A stretch of DNA of 64,000 nucleotides from a bacterium (GTDB lineage: Bacteria; Chloroflexota; Anaerolineae; Caldilineales; Caldilineaceae), in the NCBI GenBank assembly GCA_016124945.1, contig WGMT01000014.1, forward strand, positions 27,576-91,575, written 5' to 3'. Shown in pieces: positions 44,114 through 52,994 of the stretch. Made by a program: the position numbers and the translations under genes. Within the stretch, counting starts at the first letter, position 1. Every line of letters starts with the position of its first letter. The notes beneath the pieces were generated by a model that was given only the letters and a program-made list of their open reading frames with translations, had not been told where the DNA came from and ran no database searches.

Positions 44114-44881
44114 TCATTTGTTCATGGTGAGTTTGCCGGCATCGATCAAAATGTGCTCGCCGTTGACGTAGCTCGCATCGTCGCTTGCCAGAAAGAGGAC
44201 AACGCGCGCGATCTCCTCGGGTGTGGCCAATCGCTTGAGCAGCGTACGGTCTTCCAACATCTGGCGTGCCTGCGCGGCGTCGCTCGACTTTGCCAGCGCT
44301 TGCATCAGCATTGGGCTGTCCACAGGGCCGGGGCAGATGACGTTGATGCGCACACTCTGTTCGCCATAGTCGCGCGCCAACGCTTTGGAGAGCATGAGCA
44401 CGCCCGCTTTGGAGGCGATGTAGACCGGGTTGTCGGGGAATGCCGTTAGCCCGGCTGTCGATGCGGTGGTGACAATCGAACCGCCGCCGTGGGCCACCAT
44501 GACGGGAATCACACCCTTGAGCACAAGAAAGGTGCCCTTGAGGTTGATGTTGATCTGCCGATCCCAGTGGCGTTCGTCCACGTCGGTGAGCCGCCCCGGC
44601 TCAAAGATCCCCGCGCTGTGAAAGAGGCTGTCGATACGGCCAAACTCGGCCAGCGTCGTCTCGACCATTGCCGCCACCGAGGCGGCGTTGGTGATGTCCA
44701 CCGACACAAAACGGGCGGGCGCGCCGCTCTCCTGCACCTGGGACAGCGCCGCTTCACCAGCGGCCTGGTTGATGTCGGCCAGGACGACGCTTGCGCCTTC
44801 CTGGGCAAAGAGTTTGGCCGCAGCCAGCCCAATGCCCGACGCGCCGCCGGTGATTAGAACAACTCGTTCACGAAAACGCAT
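44114..44881 (-). CDS. Short-chain dehydrogenase/reductase (SDR)
   Basis: A 255-residue classical SDR: VVLITGGASGIGLAAAKLFA (TGxxxGIG dinucleotide site), DINQAAGEAALSQVQESGAP, TTASTAGLTAFPDNPVYIAS (catalytic Ser), YIASKAG (Tyr/Lys), and NVICPGPVDSPMLMQALAKS. The acidic residue after strand 2 suggests NAD preference. It is the first gene of the dehydrogenase operon; a role in acetoin/diacetyl or 3-hydroxy acid metabolism is possible but inferred only from that position. Confidence 0.9.
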   Translation of the reverse strand: MRFRERVVLITGGASGIGLAAAKLFAQEGASVVLADINQAAGEAALSQVQESGAPARFVSVDITNAASVAAMVETTLAEFGRIDSLFHSAGIFEPGRLTDVDERHWDRQININLKGTFLVLKGVIPVMVAHGGGSIVTTASTAGLTAFPDNPVYIASKAGVLMLSKALARDYGEQSVRINVICPGPVDSPMLMQALAKSSDAAQARQMLEDRTLLKRLATPEEIARVVLFLASDDASYVNGEHILIDAGKLTMNK

Positions 44882-45264
44882 GGTTGGCTCCTTAGGCCAT
44901 TTTCAAAAAGTTACAATCCACGAAGGCAGAGGAGAGAATTGATCCACAGATTTCACAGATTAAAAGGATTTTCAGAAGGATTTCACGTTTGCCCTCTGAA
45001 TCCTAAAAAGCCGTGACTCTACTGCAAAAAGCAGAAATGCTACCACAGAGGACACAGAGGACACAGAGAACAGAAAGAGAAGAATTGCAGAGCATTTTCT
45101 CCTGAATTCCCTGCTCTCCCTCCTTCTTACCTCAGTGATCTCCGTGTCCTCCGTGGTAGCATTTCTGCTTTTTGCAGAGGGATCATCTGTGGATCATTTG
45201 TGTCTTTCTCTGCCTTCGTGCATCTTCGTGTGCCTTCGTGGATCATAAAAATTCTGAGATGTTT
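44882..45264. repeat. Three-layer nested inverted repeat, no gene
   Basis: This 383-nt gap holds three nested arm pairs. Inner: perfect 25-nt arms 45022-45046 and 45153-45177 (CTGCAAAAAGCAGAAATGCT at the left). Middle: GATCCACAGAT 44941-44951 with 45185-45195. Outer: ATCCACGAAGGCAGAGGAGA (44916-44935) with about 45206-45244. ACACAGAGG units are repeated inside. Confidence 0.75.
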
Positions 45265-46164
45265 TTAATGGCTATCCAATCCGAAACCGCTGGGTAGGAC
45301 GGCTTTGGGCAGGGATAGGCGAAGGTTGACGTGGGCGTTGACCAGTTGGCAGACGCGTAGATCGGCGCAGGTGCCCAACAACTGCGCCGCTTCGACGTGG
45401 GTCAGATCCGACTGCGTCGTCAGCAGGGTCAACATGCCCGTGGCGGCATCGTCCACCGCGTCCTCGACGCTCTGGCCGTAGCCAACGGTGTGCAGCGCGG
45501 TTGGCGTCTCTACCAGGGGCGTGGGCAACTGCCAGTTGGGGCGGACGGTGGCGGACAGGGTGACGTCCGCCGCGCATTCGGCGCAGGGCAACAGTTCGCT
45601 GTCACCTTGTGCGCCGTGGACATCGCACAGGCCGATCAGCCCACCCAGCGCGTTGACCGGCAGATAAAGCCGCGCGCCGGGCGCGATTTCACGGCAGTCG
45701 ATGTTGCCGCCGTAGGATCCGCCCAGGTTGGTGGGCCGCGCCGCGCCTGCAGGCGCAACCCCGATGCAGCCGATCACCGGTTGTATGGGCACGCGCATCC
45801 GTTCGCTGAAGATCAGCACATCGTCTTCGATTGGGATGGAAAGGTAGACGGTTTCGCCCAGGCGCGGGTGCTGGGTGCGCGGATAGCTTGCCAGATGATC
45901 CCCCAGGGCACGGTAGATCCCCTGGCGGAAGCGGTTGGGTTCCACGGCGCGCCACCACCACCACGCTTCGGTGATGCGGATTTCGTGGATGTCGATGACC
46001 AGGGTGTCACCCGGCTGCGCGCCGGCGATGGCAATCGGGCCGGTGGCCGGGCGCGCACCAACGTGGCTTTCCACCACGACGCGCTCGCCCGGTTCTAGGG
46101 TAATGGCGGGTGCTGCCGCGGGGTCAAAATCCTGTATGACGTGGTCTCGGGTAAGTCGTTTCAT
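45265..46164 (-). CDS. Acetamidase/formamidase-family protein
   Basis: A 299-residue protein of the FmdA/AmdA family: MKRLTRDHVIQDFDPAAAPA, GPIAIAGAQPGDTLVIDIHE, PVIGCIGVAPAG, NLGGSYGGNIDCREIAPGAR and LCDVHGAQGDSELLPCAECA. The family cleaves short amides (formamide, acetamide) to ammonia and a carboxylate. The last four nt overlap the start region of its upstream amidohydrolase neighbour, so the two are probably co-translated. It fits the organic-nitrogen theme of the window. Confidence 0.9.
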   Translation of the reverse strand: MKRLTRDHVIQDFDPAAAPAITLEPGERVVVESHVGARPATGPIAIAGAQPGDTLVIDIHEIRITEAWWWWRAVEPNRFRQGIYRALGDHLASYPRTQHPRLGETVYLSIPIEDDVLIFSERMRVPIQPVIGCIGVAPAGAARPTNLGGSYGGNIDCREIAPGARLYLPVNALGGLIGLCDVHGAQGDSELLPCAECAADVTLSATVRPNWQLPTPLVETPTALHTVGYGQSVEDAVDDAATGMLTLLTTQSDLTHVEAAQLLGTCADLRVCQLVNAHVNLRLSLPKAVLPSGFGLDSH

Positions 46165-46937
46165 GGTTGCTTTCCTGACCGTGCATCAAGGATTTTTTGG
46201 GCGTTGAGGCCAAGGACGCGCACCAGATCCCCCGGATCGGCAATGGCGGCGCGGTGACGGCTGAGGTGAACGGTCATCTCGTCGGGGAACCAGTGGCTGG
46301 CGTAGAGCACTTTGGGCGCGCCGCTGCCGGTGACGGCGTCGAAGATGTCGTCTTCGTTGGTGTCGCTGGTTTCGAGGTAGACGTTGTCGGTACGTTTGGC
46401 CACCATCAGCGCTTCGCGAAAGAGCCATTTGCGCCCCATCTGCCCGATCACAAAGGCCGGGATTTCGGGGAAGGTGCGCGCCATCTCTTCGATTTGCAGC
46501 GGCGTGCTGGTGATGTCGTCGTTGGCGCGCACAAAGACGGGCGCGTGGGCGTCTGCGCAGATCGCCAGTAGGGGATCGAGCAGCGCGTGGTCGCTCATCT
46601 GGTAGCCGTGGAGATTGGGCACAAGTTTGAGTCCCGTCAACCCCTCGGTCAGGAATTGCGCCACCGTGGCGGCGGCGTCCTCGTGGTAGGGGTTGACCTC
46701 CACGAAGCCAAAGAGACGGTCAGGATAGCGGCGCACCGACTCTAGCATGTAATCGTTGTCGAGCATCAACGGTCGGGGCGGCGGCGCTTGCACGTAGGCC
46801 AGTGGAACGATGCCGGCGCGCGCGACCCCGGCGCGATCCATGCTCTCGATCAACTGTTCGGCGGACGATTGGCGACGTCCCCTGGCAAAGCTGCCGTCGG
46901 GATAGCGCCAGATGTGGGTGTGAAAGTCGATAATCAT
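46161..46937 (-). CDS. Amidohydrolase-2 family TIM-barrel hydrolase/decarboxylase
   Basis: A 258-residue protein opening MIIDFHTHIWRYPDGSFARG with the HxH metal site, then GFVEVNPYHEDAAATVAQFL, LTGLKLVPNLHGYQMSD, and the final HWFPDEMTVHLSRHRAAIAD. This class contains lactonases, decarboxylases and hydrolases of small ring compounds. It overlaps the acetamidase start by 4 nt and follows an ATZ/TRZ-type amidohydrolase by 4 nt, so the three form a tight enzyme set. The reaction cannot be named. Confidence 0.85.
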   Translation of the reverse strand: MIIDFHTHIWRYPDGSFARGRRQSSAEQLIESMDRAGVARAGIVPLAYVQAPPPRPLMLDNDYMLESVRRYPDRLFGFVEVNPYHEDAAATVAQFLTEGLTGLKLVPNLHGYQMSDHALLDPLLAICADAHAPVFVRANDDITSTPLQIEEMARTFPEIPAFVIGQMGRKWLFREALMVAKRTDNVYLETSDTNEDDIFDAVTGSGAPKVLYASHWFPDEMTVHLSRHRAAIADPGDLVRVLGLNAQKILDARSGKQP

Positions 46938-46941
46938 GGCG

Positions 46942-48507
46942 TTAGCGTCTGCTGTTCAAGATGTAGTAGGGGTCAAGGCTCGATAGATCCCAATCTTCGT
47001 AGTACGCCTTGATCGAGGGGATCAACTGGGCGCGCAGCGCGTCGGCGGCGCGCTCCTCGGGGCGGTCGATGTGCTCCATAATCTCTTGTAGACGGCGGCG
47101 GGCTTCGGCGGCGTCGAAGCGGGTATGTTGGCCGTCGCGGTAGACGATCTCCCCGTTGACCATCACCGTCTGCACATCTGCCGGTGTACCGTGATAGACC
47201 AGCGCCGCCACCGGGCTGATCCCTGCCATAAGGTGGGGTTCGGCCAGACCGGCCAGCCGTACACAGGTGATGTCCGCAGCGTAGCCGGGCAGGAGCGCTC
47301 CGAGCCGTCCCTCTTGCAGCACCGCCCGCGCCCCGTTGACGGTCGCCATCGTCAGCGCGTCCCATTCGTCTATGGTGCGTCCCGGGCGTCCTGGTTGGCG
47401 GTGCAGCATCATGGCCAGCCGCATCTCCTGGAAGGTGTCGTCGTTGTCGTTGATGCTCTCGGAATCGACCCCCAGCGCCACGTTGACGCCCCGTTCTAAC
47501 ATGACAGGGATGGGCGCGGTGCCGCTGTAAAGGCGCAGGTTTGAGCTAGGACAATGGACGACAGTCGCCCCGGTTTCGGCGAAACGGTCCATGTCGCCGT
47601 CGGTGAGCCAGACGCCGTGGGCGCAGGAGTAGTTGGGCGAAAGCAGCCCCAGGCGATAAAAATGTTCGCCCCCCGAATGGCCGAAGGCGCGCTCGGCGTA
47701 GAGTTTCTGGTAGAGCGTCTCCTGTAGCGGACCGTGCATGCCGGTGCCCAGTTCGTGCGCCTTGTCGCGCAGGGCGATGAGCATGGCGTCGCTGTCCCAT
47801 TGGGGGCCAATGGTGCCCAGGAGGATGCGCACCCGTTCACTGTGCTGATATTGGGTCACCAGCCCTGTGATGTACTCGAAATATTGGGCCGGTTCGATGC
47901 GTTCGCCAGGTTCCAGTAGACGGAGCGCGGCTTCTTTGAGTGCCGGTGTCAGTGTGGCAATGAACTTCTCGTTCTCGTCGTAGACCAGCCGAAATTGATC
48001 GGTGATGCCCAGCGCGTAGGCGGCGCGCAGACCAGACGTGGCATACGCTTTGAGGATCGCTTCGGCCTCGGATTGGTAAGAGGCAAAGGAGAGAGAAGGC
48101 GTGTCATGGCGCATACTGGTGGTGACACCGCTGCGGATCTGGCGCGCCGCCGCCACCAGTGTGTCCCAGTACATCTGCTCGGCAGGGCGGGGCGACCGAC
48201 CGGGCCAGTAGTGTCCCCACGCTTCCAGCATGTCGTCTTCGGTGCCCAGGCAGAAGGTGGTCATGCCCTGGCCGTGGTTGTGGGCGTCGATGAAGCCGGG
48301 GATGGCGATGCAGTCCTGCGCGTTCACGACCACCGCTTCTGGGTATTGCGCCGTGAGCCGCGCCGCTTCGCCCACGTCCATGATCTCTCCGCTTTGGATG
48401 TAGATCGCGCCGTTGGGGATCAGGCTTGCCGTCCGCTGCCGTGGATCGGTGACTACATAACCTGCCAATAACAATGTACCCGCCGTCTCAGTTGGGGTAG
48501 ACGACAT
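46942..48507 (-). CDS. ATZ/TRZ-type amidohydrolase (cytosine deaminase-like)
   Basis: A 521-residue amidohydrolase: AIPGFIDAHNHGQGMTTFCL (HxH), SGVTTSMRHDTPSLSFASYQ, LGTGMHGPLQETLYQKLYAE, NYSCAHGVWLTDGDMDRFAE, CPSSNLRLYSGTAPIPVMLE and VALGVDSESINDNDDTF (catalytic Asp). This is the layout of atrazine chlorohydrolase, guanine deaminase and S-adenosylhomocysteine deaminase relatives. It removes a ring amino group or halide; the natural substrate is unknown. It is about 25-60 residues longer than usual. It lies downstream of a Dpp-type transporter. Confidence 0.88.
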   Translation of the reverse strand: MSSTPTETAGTLLLAGYVVTDPRQRTASLIPNGAIYIQSGEIMDVGEAARLTAQYPEAVVVNAQDCIAIPGFIDAHNHGQGMTTFCLGTEDDMLEAWGHYWPGRSPRPAEQMYWDTLVAAARQIRSGVTTSMRHDTPSLSFASYQSEAEAILKAYATSGLRAAYALGITDQFRLVYDENEKFIATLTPALKEAALRLLEPGERIEPAQYFEYITGLVTQYQHSERVRILLGTIGPQWDSDAMLIALRDKAHELGTGMHGPLQETLYQKLYAERAFGHSGGEHFYRLGLLSPNYSCAHGVWLTDGDMDRFAETGATVVHCPSSNLRLYSGTAPIPVMLERGVNVALGVDSESINDNDDTFQEMRLAMMLHRQPGRPGRTIDEWDALTMATVNGARAVLQEGRLGALLPGYAADITCVRLAGLAEPHLMAGISPVAALVYHGTPADVQTVMVNGEIVYRDGQHTRFDAAEARRRLQEIMEHIDRPEERAADALRAQLIPSIKAYYEDWDLSSLDPYYILNSRR

Positions 48508-48633
48508 CAGCGTAACTCCTTGTCATGAAGAAAATGGTGGGGGTAGATCATCATTTCGACGCTTGCCGACCAGTGCTGAGTCAATTGTAAAGTGTGGTCA
48601 GACCGCAGAGGGAGCATTCTCAAATGCGACTGG

Positions 48634-48658
48634 GACGGCATCTGAGGATGCCTACTCC
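48634..48658. repeat. 25-nt dispersed repeat, copy 2 (inverted)
   Basis: Exact complement of 22509-22533, in the 180-nt gap between the amidohydrolase and permease genes. Confidence 0.6.
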
Positions 48659-48687
48659 GCATCCTGCAAATCAAGTTTGATACAAAC

Positions 48688-49566
48688 CTAAGCACGCTGC
48701 CGTGGATCAAGCAGATCGCGCAACGAATCTCCCAGTAAATTGATCACCAATAACAGGATGACCAACGCTGTGCCGGGGATGAGCACCACATGGGGCGACA
48801 CAAACATGACCTCGCGGCCACGGTTGAGCATTGCACCCCACTCCGGTGTGGGCGGTTGAATGCCCAATCCCAAAAAGCCCAGGCCGGTGACGAAGATGAT
48901 GGCTTCGCCAAAGGCATAGGTGGTCTGCACCAACAGCGGGGAGAGCATGTTGGGCAGAATGTGACGGCGGACGATCTGCGCGTCGGGCACGCCGATGGCA
49001 CGCGCCGACTCGACGAACTGTTCCTCGCGCAGACGTAGCGTCTGCCCACGCACCAAGCGGGCGAAAATGGGGATGTTGTAGATCGTCACCGCCAGCACCA
49101 CGTTGATCAGCCCGACGCCGAGGATCGAGATCATGACCAGCGCCAGCAGAATACTGGGGAATACCAGGAACATGTCCATGACGCGCATGATCACCGCATC
49201 CACCCATGATCCGACGTACCCGGCGAGCAGCCCAAGCACCAGCCCGATGGTGAGACCTAGAAAGACGGTGACTGCACCGATTAACAGTGTGTAGCGCGAG
49301 CCGACGACCACGCGCGCCAGGATGTCGCGGCCGACTTCGTCGCGGCCAAACCACGCCGTGGCGTTGGGTGCTTCGCGGATACGCGCCAGATCTTGGATCG
49401 TCGGATCCGCCGTGACGAGCAGTGGACCGATCAATGCCATAAGCAGAAAACCGGCAAGCAGGGTCAACTCCACTGTGAGCGACCGATGCCGCAGCAGGGG
49501 GCTTAAAAAAGGGGAGCGGCGGGTTTCAGCGGTGATAGGTTGTGGCGCGGCGAGTGTCTTTGCCAT
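48688..49566 (-). CDS. Dpp/Opp-type ABC transporter permease (DppC-like)
   Basis: A 292-residue permease with VELTLLAGFLLMALIGPLLV, AWFGRDEVGRDILARVVVGS, MRVMDMFLVFPSILLALVMI and EAA loop ESARAIGVPDAQIVRRHILP. It ends LRDLLDPRQRA. It is 23 nt from the partner permease. No ATPase gene follows; three hydrolases do, an arrangement like that at 3-9 kb. Confidence 0.92.
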   Translation of the reverse strand: MAKTLAAPQPITAETRRSPFLSPLLRHRSLTVELTLLAGFLLMALIGPLLVTADPTIQDLARIREAPNATAWFGRDEVGRDILARVVVGSRYTLLIGAVTVFLGLTIGLVLGLLAGYVGSWVDAVIMRVMDMFLVFPSILLALVMISILGVGLINVVLAVTIYNIPIFARLVRGQTLRLREEQFVESARAIGVPDAQIVRRHILPNMLSPLLVQTTYAFGEAIIFVTGLGFLGLGIQPPTPEWGAMLNRGREVMFVSPHVVLIPGTALVILLLVINLLGDSLRDLLDPRQRA

Positions 49567-49589
49567 GGTCTACCCATACCTTCAGAGCC

Positions 49590-50510
49590 TCAGGTGAGGC
49601 GGATGCGCGGATCTGCCGCAACATACAGCGTGTCGATGAGGAGATTGATGGTCAGATAGCTGAGGGAGACGATGAGCAGTACTCCCTGGATCACCGGGTA
49701 ATCGCGTTCTGTGATGGCGCGCACCAGGGTGAAGCCCATGCCGGGGTAGTTAAAGACGGTTTCGGTGACAACTGCGCCGGCGATGAGCATGCCGAGGACC
49801 TGACCGGTGGCAGTCAAAACGGGTATCAGCGCGTTGCGTAAGGCGTGGTGCAGAACGACCGAGCGCGGGCTGAGTCCGCGTCCTCGGGCGGCGCTGATAT
49901 AGGCTGTCCCTAACACATCCAGCATGGCCGACCGTGTCATGCGCGCCGTAAGCGATGCCGTGGCGATCCCCAAAGCCAGCGACGGCAGCACCAGGTGACG
50001 CCAGGTGCCTGCGCCATTGGCCGGCAGCCAGCGTAACCAGGCCGCGAAGACCAGCGACAGCAGCACCGCGCTCCAAAAAGCGGGGACGGCCAGCCCTAGC
50101 GTCGCAAAGAGCATGCAGCCTTTGTCTGTCAGCGTGCGGTGGCGAACGGCCGCCAGCACACCAATGCCTACGCCAAAAATCAGATTGATCAGCGCGGCCA
50201 ACACAGCTACCTGGAAGGTATTCCAAAATCGCTTGCCCAATAGTTCGGTGACCGGCTCGTTGGTGCGAATCGACTTGCCGAAATCTCCCTGCAGCGTGTT
50301 CCCCAACCAGCGCATGTATTGAGTTGTTATAGGCTGGTCGAAGCCGTATTGGCGCGCCAGTAAATCCCGGTCTTCAGCCTTCATGCCGGGGGTGGTCAAC
50401 GCCGCGATGGGGTCACCCGGTGCAAGGTGCAGCAAGGCGAAGATGAAAATGCTTGTCATCAGCGCCGTGATCAACGCCTGTATGAGTCGCTGGGCAAAAT
50501 AGCCTGTCAT
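49590..50510 (-). CDS. Dpp/Opp-type ABC transporter permease (DppB-like)
   Basis: A 306-residue permease starting MTGYFAQRLIQALITALMTS, then FALLHLAPGDPIAALTTPG, YGFDQPITTQYMRWLGNTL, GDFGKSIRTNEPVTELLG and EAA-type loop SAARGRGLSPRSVVLHHALR. It ends LIDTLYVAADPRIRLT. ATG 50508-50510 gives the family N terminus. A perfect 66-bp palindrome lies in the gap between it and the binding protein. Confidence 0.92.
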   Translation of the reverse strand: MTGYFAQRLIQALITALMTSIFIFALLHLAPGDPIAALTTPGMKAEDRDLLARQYGFDQPITTQYMRWLGNTLQGDFGKSIRTNEPVTELLGKRFWNTFQVAVLAALINLIFGVGIGVLAAVRHRTLTDKGCMLFATLGLAVPAFWSAVLLSLVFAAWLRWLPANGAGTWRHLVLPSLALGIATASLTARMTRSAMLDVLGTAYISAARGRGLSPRSVVLHHALRNALIPVLTATGQVLGMLIAGAVVTETVFNYPGMGFTLVRAITERDYPVIQGVLLIVSLSYLTINLLIDTLYVAADPRIRLT

Positions 50511-50649
50511 GCTTTCGATCTCGTCTCTAAATGTTCTTGTAGGATGGGTTACGACCGCCAAACTTGGTGGGACGCCCTTGTAGGTTCATGCAGTCGTAAC
50601 CCATCCTACGAACTAGTACACGATGGCTGAAATCAGCCCTTGAAATAAC

Positions 50650-50715
50650 GCGGAGGGAGCACGCCCACGTGCGGCTCTACGCGCGTAGAGCCGCACGTGG
50701 GCGTGCTCCCTCCGC
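50650..50715. repeat. Perfect 66-bp palindrome, family A core (copy 2)
   Basis: 33-nt arms (50650-50682 and 50683-50715) pair with no mismatch and no loop. The core sequence GAGCACGCCCACGTGCGGCT matches the other family A copies; the flanking inverted ends are absent. Located between the binding protein and its permeases, where it could lower downstream expression. Confidence 0.85.
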
Positions 50716-50755
50716 ATCTCTTCAGAATTCAGCGACCGATTTACGCCGTCGTGCA

Positions 50756-52429
50756 CTAGGCAGTGAAGGTGCAGAGTCGCCAGTTCCAGGCCTGATTGGG
50801 CAGGGCGATGAACCCGTCCAAACCGACCTTGGCGGCGAAGGTCTGGCTCGATTCCATCAGGGTTACGCGTAGGGCCTCATCCGCGATGTAGTTCTGGATA
50901 TCGGCAAAGATTTCCTTGCGCCGGTCTAGGTCGAGGGTGAGCCAGGCTTCGTCGATCAGGGCGTCGAGTTCCGGCGTGTCGTTGAAGTAGGAGTTGCCGC
51001 CGTTGGGCGCCCAGGTTTGCCCGCCTGCGGAGTAGAAATCAGAGAACATGGCAAAGTTTGGATCCTGTGCGCCGTAATCGGTGAGGGCCATGTTGCGGCG
51101 GTCTACATTGGCGTCGCCCGGTCCGACGGTCCACATGTGTTCAGCGTAGGTCGGCCAATCCAATTGCCACAATTCGGTATCGAAACCGACGGCGTTGTAC
51201 ATGGCTTGTACGGCTTCGGCCACCTGGCGGTCGCCGTAGTAGCGCCCTTCGGTGTGCATGAGCACGAGCTTGGTGCCCGGTTCGACGCCTGCTTCTGCCA
51301 GCAGTTCTCTCGCCTTATCAGGATCGTAGACATACTTGGTGTTGGGTTCGATAAAGCCAAAGTTGGCGCTGTTGAAGGCGCTGTACGACGGCTTGGTGAT
51401 CCCGGCCATGAGGTTGTTGGCAAGCGATTCTCGATCCACGGCGTAGTTGAGCGCCTGGCGCACCTCGCGCTTGGCAATCAGGTCGCCGCTTAGATTGGGC
51501 AGGAGGAACATGTTGCGCACGCTGGGGAAGATGTCGACGCGCAGATCGCTATTCTGGCGCAAGCGTTCGATATCCGCCACATTGATGTTGACGATCTGGT
51601 CGACGTCGCCCGCCTCCAATGCCAGGACGCGTGCGCTGTACTCAGGGATGGGGCGATATTCCAGCCCTTCGATAGACGGTGGTGTGCGCCAATAGTCGGG
51701 GTTGCGGCGGAGCACGACGGCTTGTCCGCTCTCCCATGATTCGAAGATGAACGGGCCGGTGCCTACCGGGTTACGCCGCAGATCCTCACCGTACTCTTCA
51801 AAGGCTGGGATACTGTGGAAGACGGTGCTGCCCCACGAGATATGATCGAGGAAACCGCTGTGGGGCTTGGGTGTCTTGATTGCCACGGTGTACTCATCGA
51901 CGACGGTCACCGATTCAACAAATGGTTCCCAGCGCCAGCGTACGTTTTCCATACCACGGTCGATGTTGAATTTTACCACTTCCGCGTTGAACGTAGAACC
52001 ATCGTGGAAAGTGACCCCCTCGCGCAGTTTGAAGGTCCAGGTCATCTCGTCTTCGGCCACGCTCCATTCGGTAGCCAGCGCCGGTTCGTATTCACCAGGG
52101 CGACCTGTCCAATCGATCAAGCCGTCGTAGACGTTGCGCAAGAAGCCTTCGTCGATCCCTGTCAACTGCACGTGGGGATCGAACGTAGTGGGCTCGCCTG
52201 CAGCGCCAAAGATTACACGCTTCCCGATTACTTCTCCTTCTGGGGCGGGTGTTGCGGCTGGCGCAGAAGCTGGTGCGGGGGCTACACAACCGCTGAGCGC
52301 CCCGCCTGCAATGGTCAGCATCATACCGCGCAAAAAGGTGCGGCGATCAAGACCAGTCCGCCCCCTCATTTGCGGAACTTTCTTGCCCGAATCCATACCA
52401 GTTTCGTTCTGTGTCGTTTCTGAGTTCAT
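50756..52429 (-). CDS. ABC transporter substrate-binding lipoprotein, peptide/opine type (SBP_bac_5)
   Basis: A 557-residue family 5 binding protein. A twin-arginine-like motif (LDRRTFLRGM, Arg29-30) leads to lipobox LSGC with Cys48. The body has KRVIFGAAGEPTTFDPHVQL and MTWTFKLREGVTFHDGSTFN. ATG 52427-52429 follows GGGAGG; a longer frame exists but adds no signal. It heads a leftward operon (binding protein, two permeases, amidohydrolases, amidase), driven by a strong promoter 265 nt upstream. Ligand likely an amide or ureide. Confidence 0.93.
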   Translation of the reverse strand: MNSETTQNETGMDSGKKVPQMRGRTGLDRRTFLRGMMLTIAGGALSGCVAPAPASAPAATPAPEGEVIGKRVIFGAAGEPTTFDPHVQLTGIDEGFLRNVYDGLIDWTGRPGEYEPALATEWSVAEDEMTWTFKLREGVTFHDGSTFNAEVVKFNIDRGMENVRWRWEPFVESVTVVDEYTVAIKTPKPHSGFLDHISWGSTVFHSIPAFEEYGEDLRRNPVGTGPFIFESWESGQAVVLRRNPDYWRTPPSIEGLEYRPIPEYSARVLALEAGDVDQIVNINVADIERLRQNSDLRVDIFPSVRNMFLLPNLSGDLIAKREVRQALNYAVDRESLANNLMAGITKPSYSAFNSANFGFIEPNTKYVYDPDKARELLAEAGVEPGTKLVLMHTEGRYYGDRQVAEAVQAMYNAVGFDTELWQLDWPTYAEHMWTVGPGDANVDRRNMALTDYGAQDPNFAMFSDFYSAGGQTWAPNGGNSYFNDTPELDALIDEAWLTLDLDRRKEIFADIQNYIADEALRVTLMESSQTFAAKVGLDGFIALPNQAWNWRLCTFTA

Positions 52430-52693
52430 ACAATGCCTCCCTATCTCATCTTGATGGCTGCTTCCGAAAAGCGAACAAGGGGTGGAGTCGTCCTGTGTGG
52501 CCGAGGGCAGGCACGGGACGCTAATGCTGCGTACGCACAATAACCGAGGTGTATTGCGTTGTACGGCAGCATAGATATGAAGTTGGTTGCGGTGGGACGC
52601 AGGCTGCTGCGGGCATTGCAGCAGGCTCTGTACTACATGAGGGGGCAATTCTGTTTGCTTGTTATGCTACCTACCTGTCAGACAGATTTTTCG

Positions 52694-52722
52694 AGTTTAT
52701 CACGCTTTGCTGGACGTGTCAA
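52694..52722 (-). promoter_or_regulatory. Strong predicted promoter of the third Dpp operon
   Basis: Minus-strand TTGACA (52717-52722), a 17-nt spacer and TAAACT (52694-52699). The predicted start near 52687 leaves a leader of about 258 nt. Confidence 0.7.
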
Positions 52723-52815
52723 CTCATTTTTTCCGGGCTGCTATTTTTTTACCGGGCTATACGTCAGATTTTTGCAGATTGCCCATAGGCGCACGCAATT
52801 GCTGTGAAGCGCTTA

Positions 52816-52942
52816 CTCAATGTTATTAAGTTCAGCGACCAACGCTCGAATATCCGCGTAGTGAGTACGTCCATGTGCGGCTCTTTCGGTGTGGATCCGC
52901 ACGAGGACGTGCTCACTACGCGCTGAACTTAATGACATTGAG
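52816..52942. repeat. Palindromic MITE-like element, family A copy 3 (complete)
   Basis: 127 bp with 22-bp inverted ends (CTCAATGTTATTAAGTT at the left, complement at 52921-52942, one mismatch). Inside is GACCAACGCTCGAATATCCG and then a hairpin core with GTGCGGCT and AGCCGCAC-like arms. No reading frame; it resembles a non-autonomous mobile element. Confidence 0.8.
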
Positions 52943-52994
52943 GTGGAACAGCGCACTCTCTTTCAATGGTATTGTCTCACCTGAAGTTGAACAG

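Larger units (their letters stand above)
52430..52994. other. Intergenic region with promoter and family A element
   Basis: This 565-nt gap contains the leftward promoter (52694-52722) and a full repeat element (52816-52942). No credible gene is visible. Confidence 0.6.
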
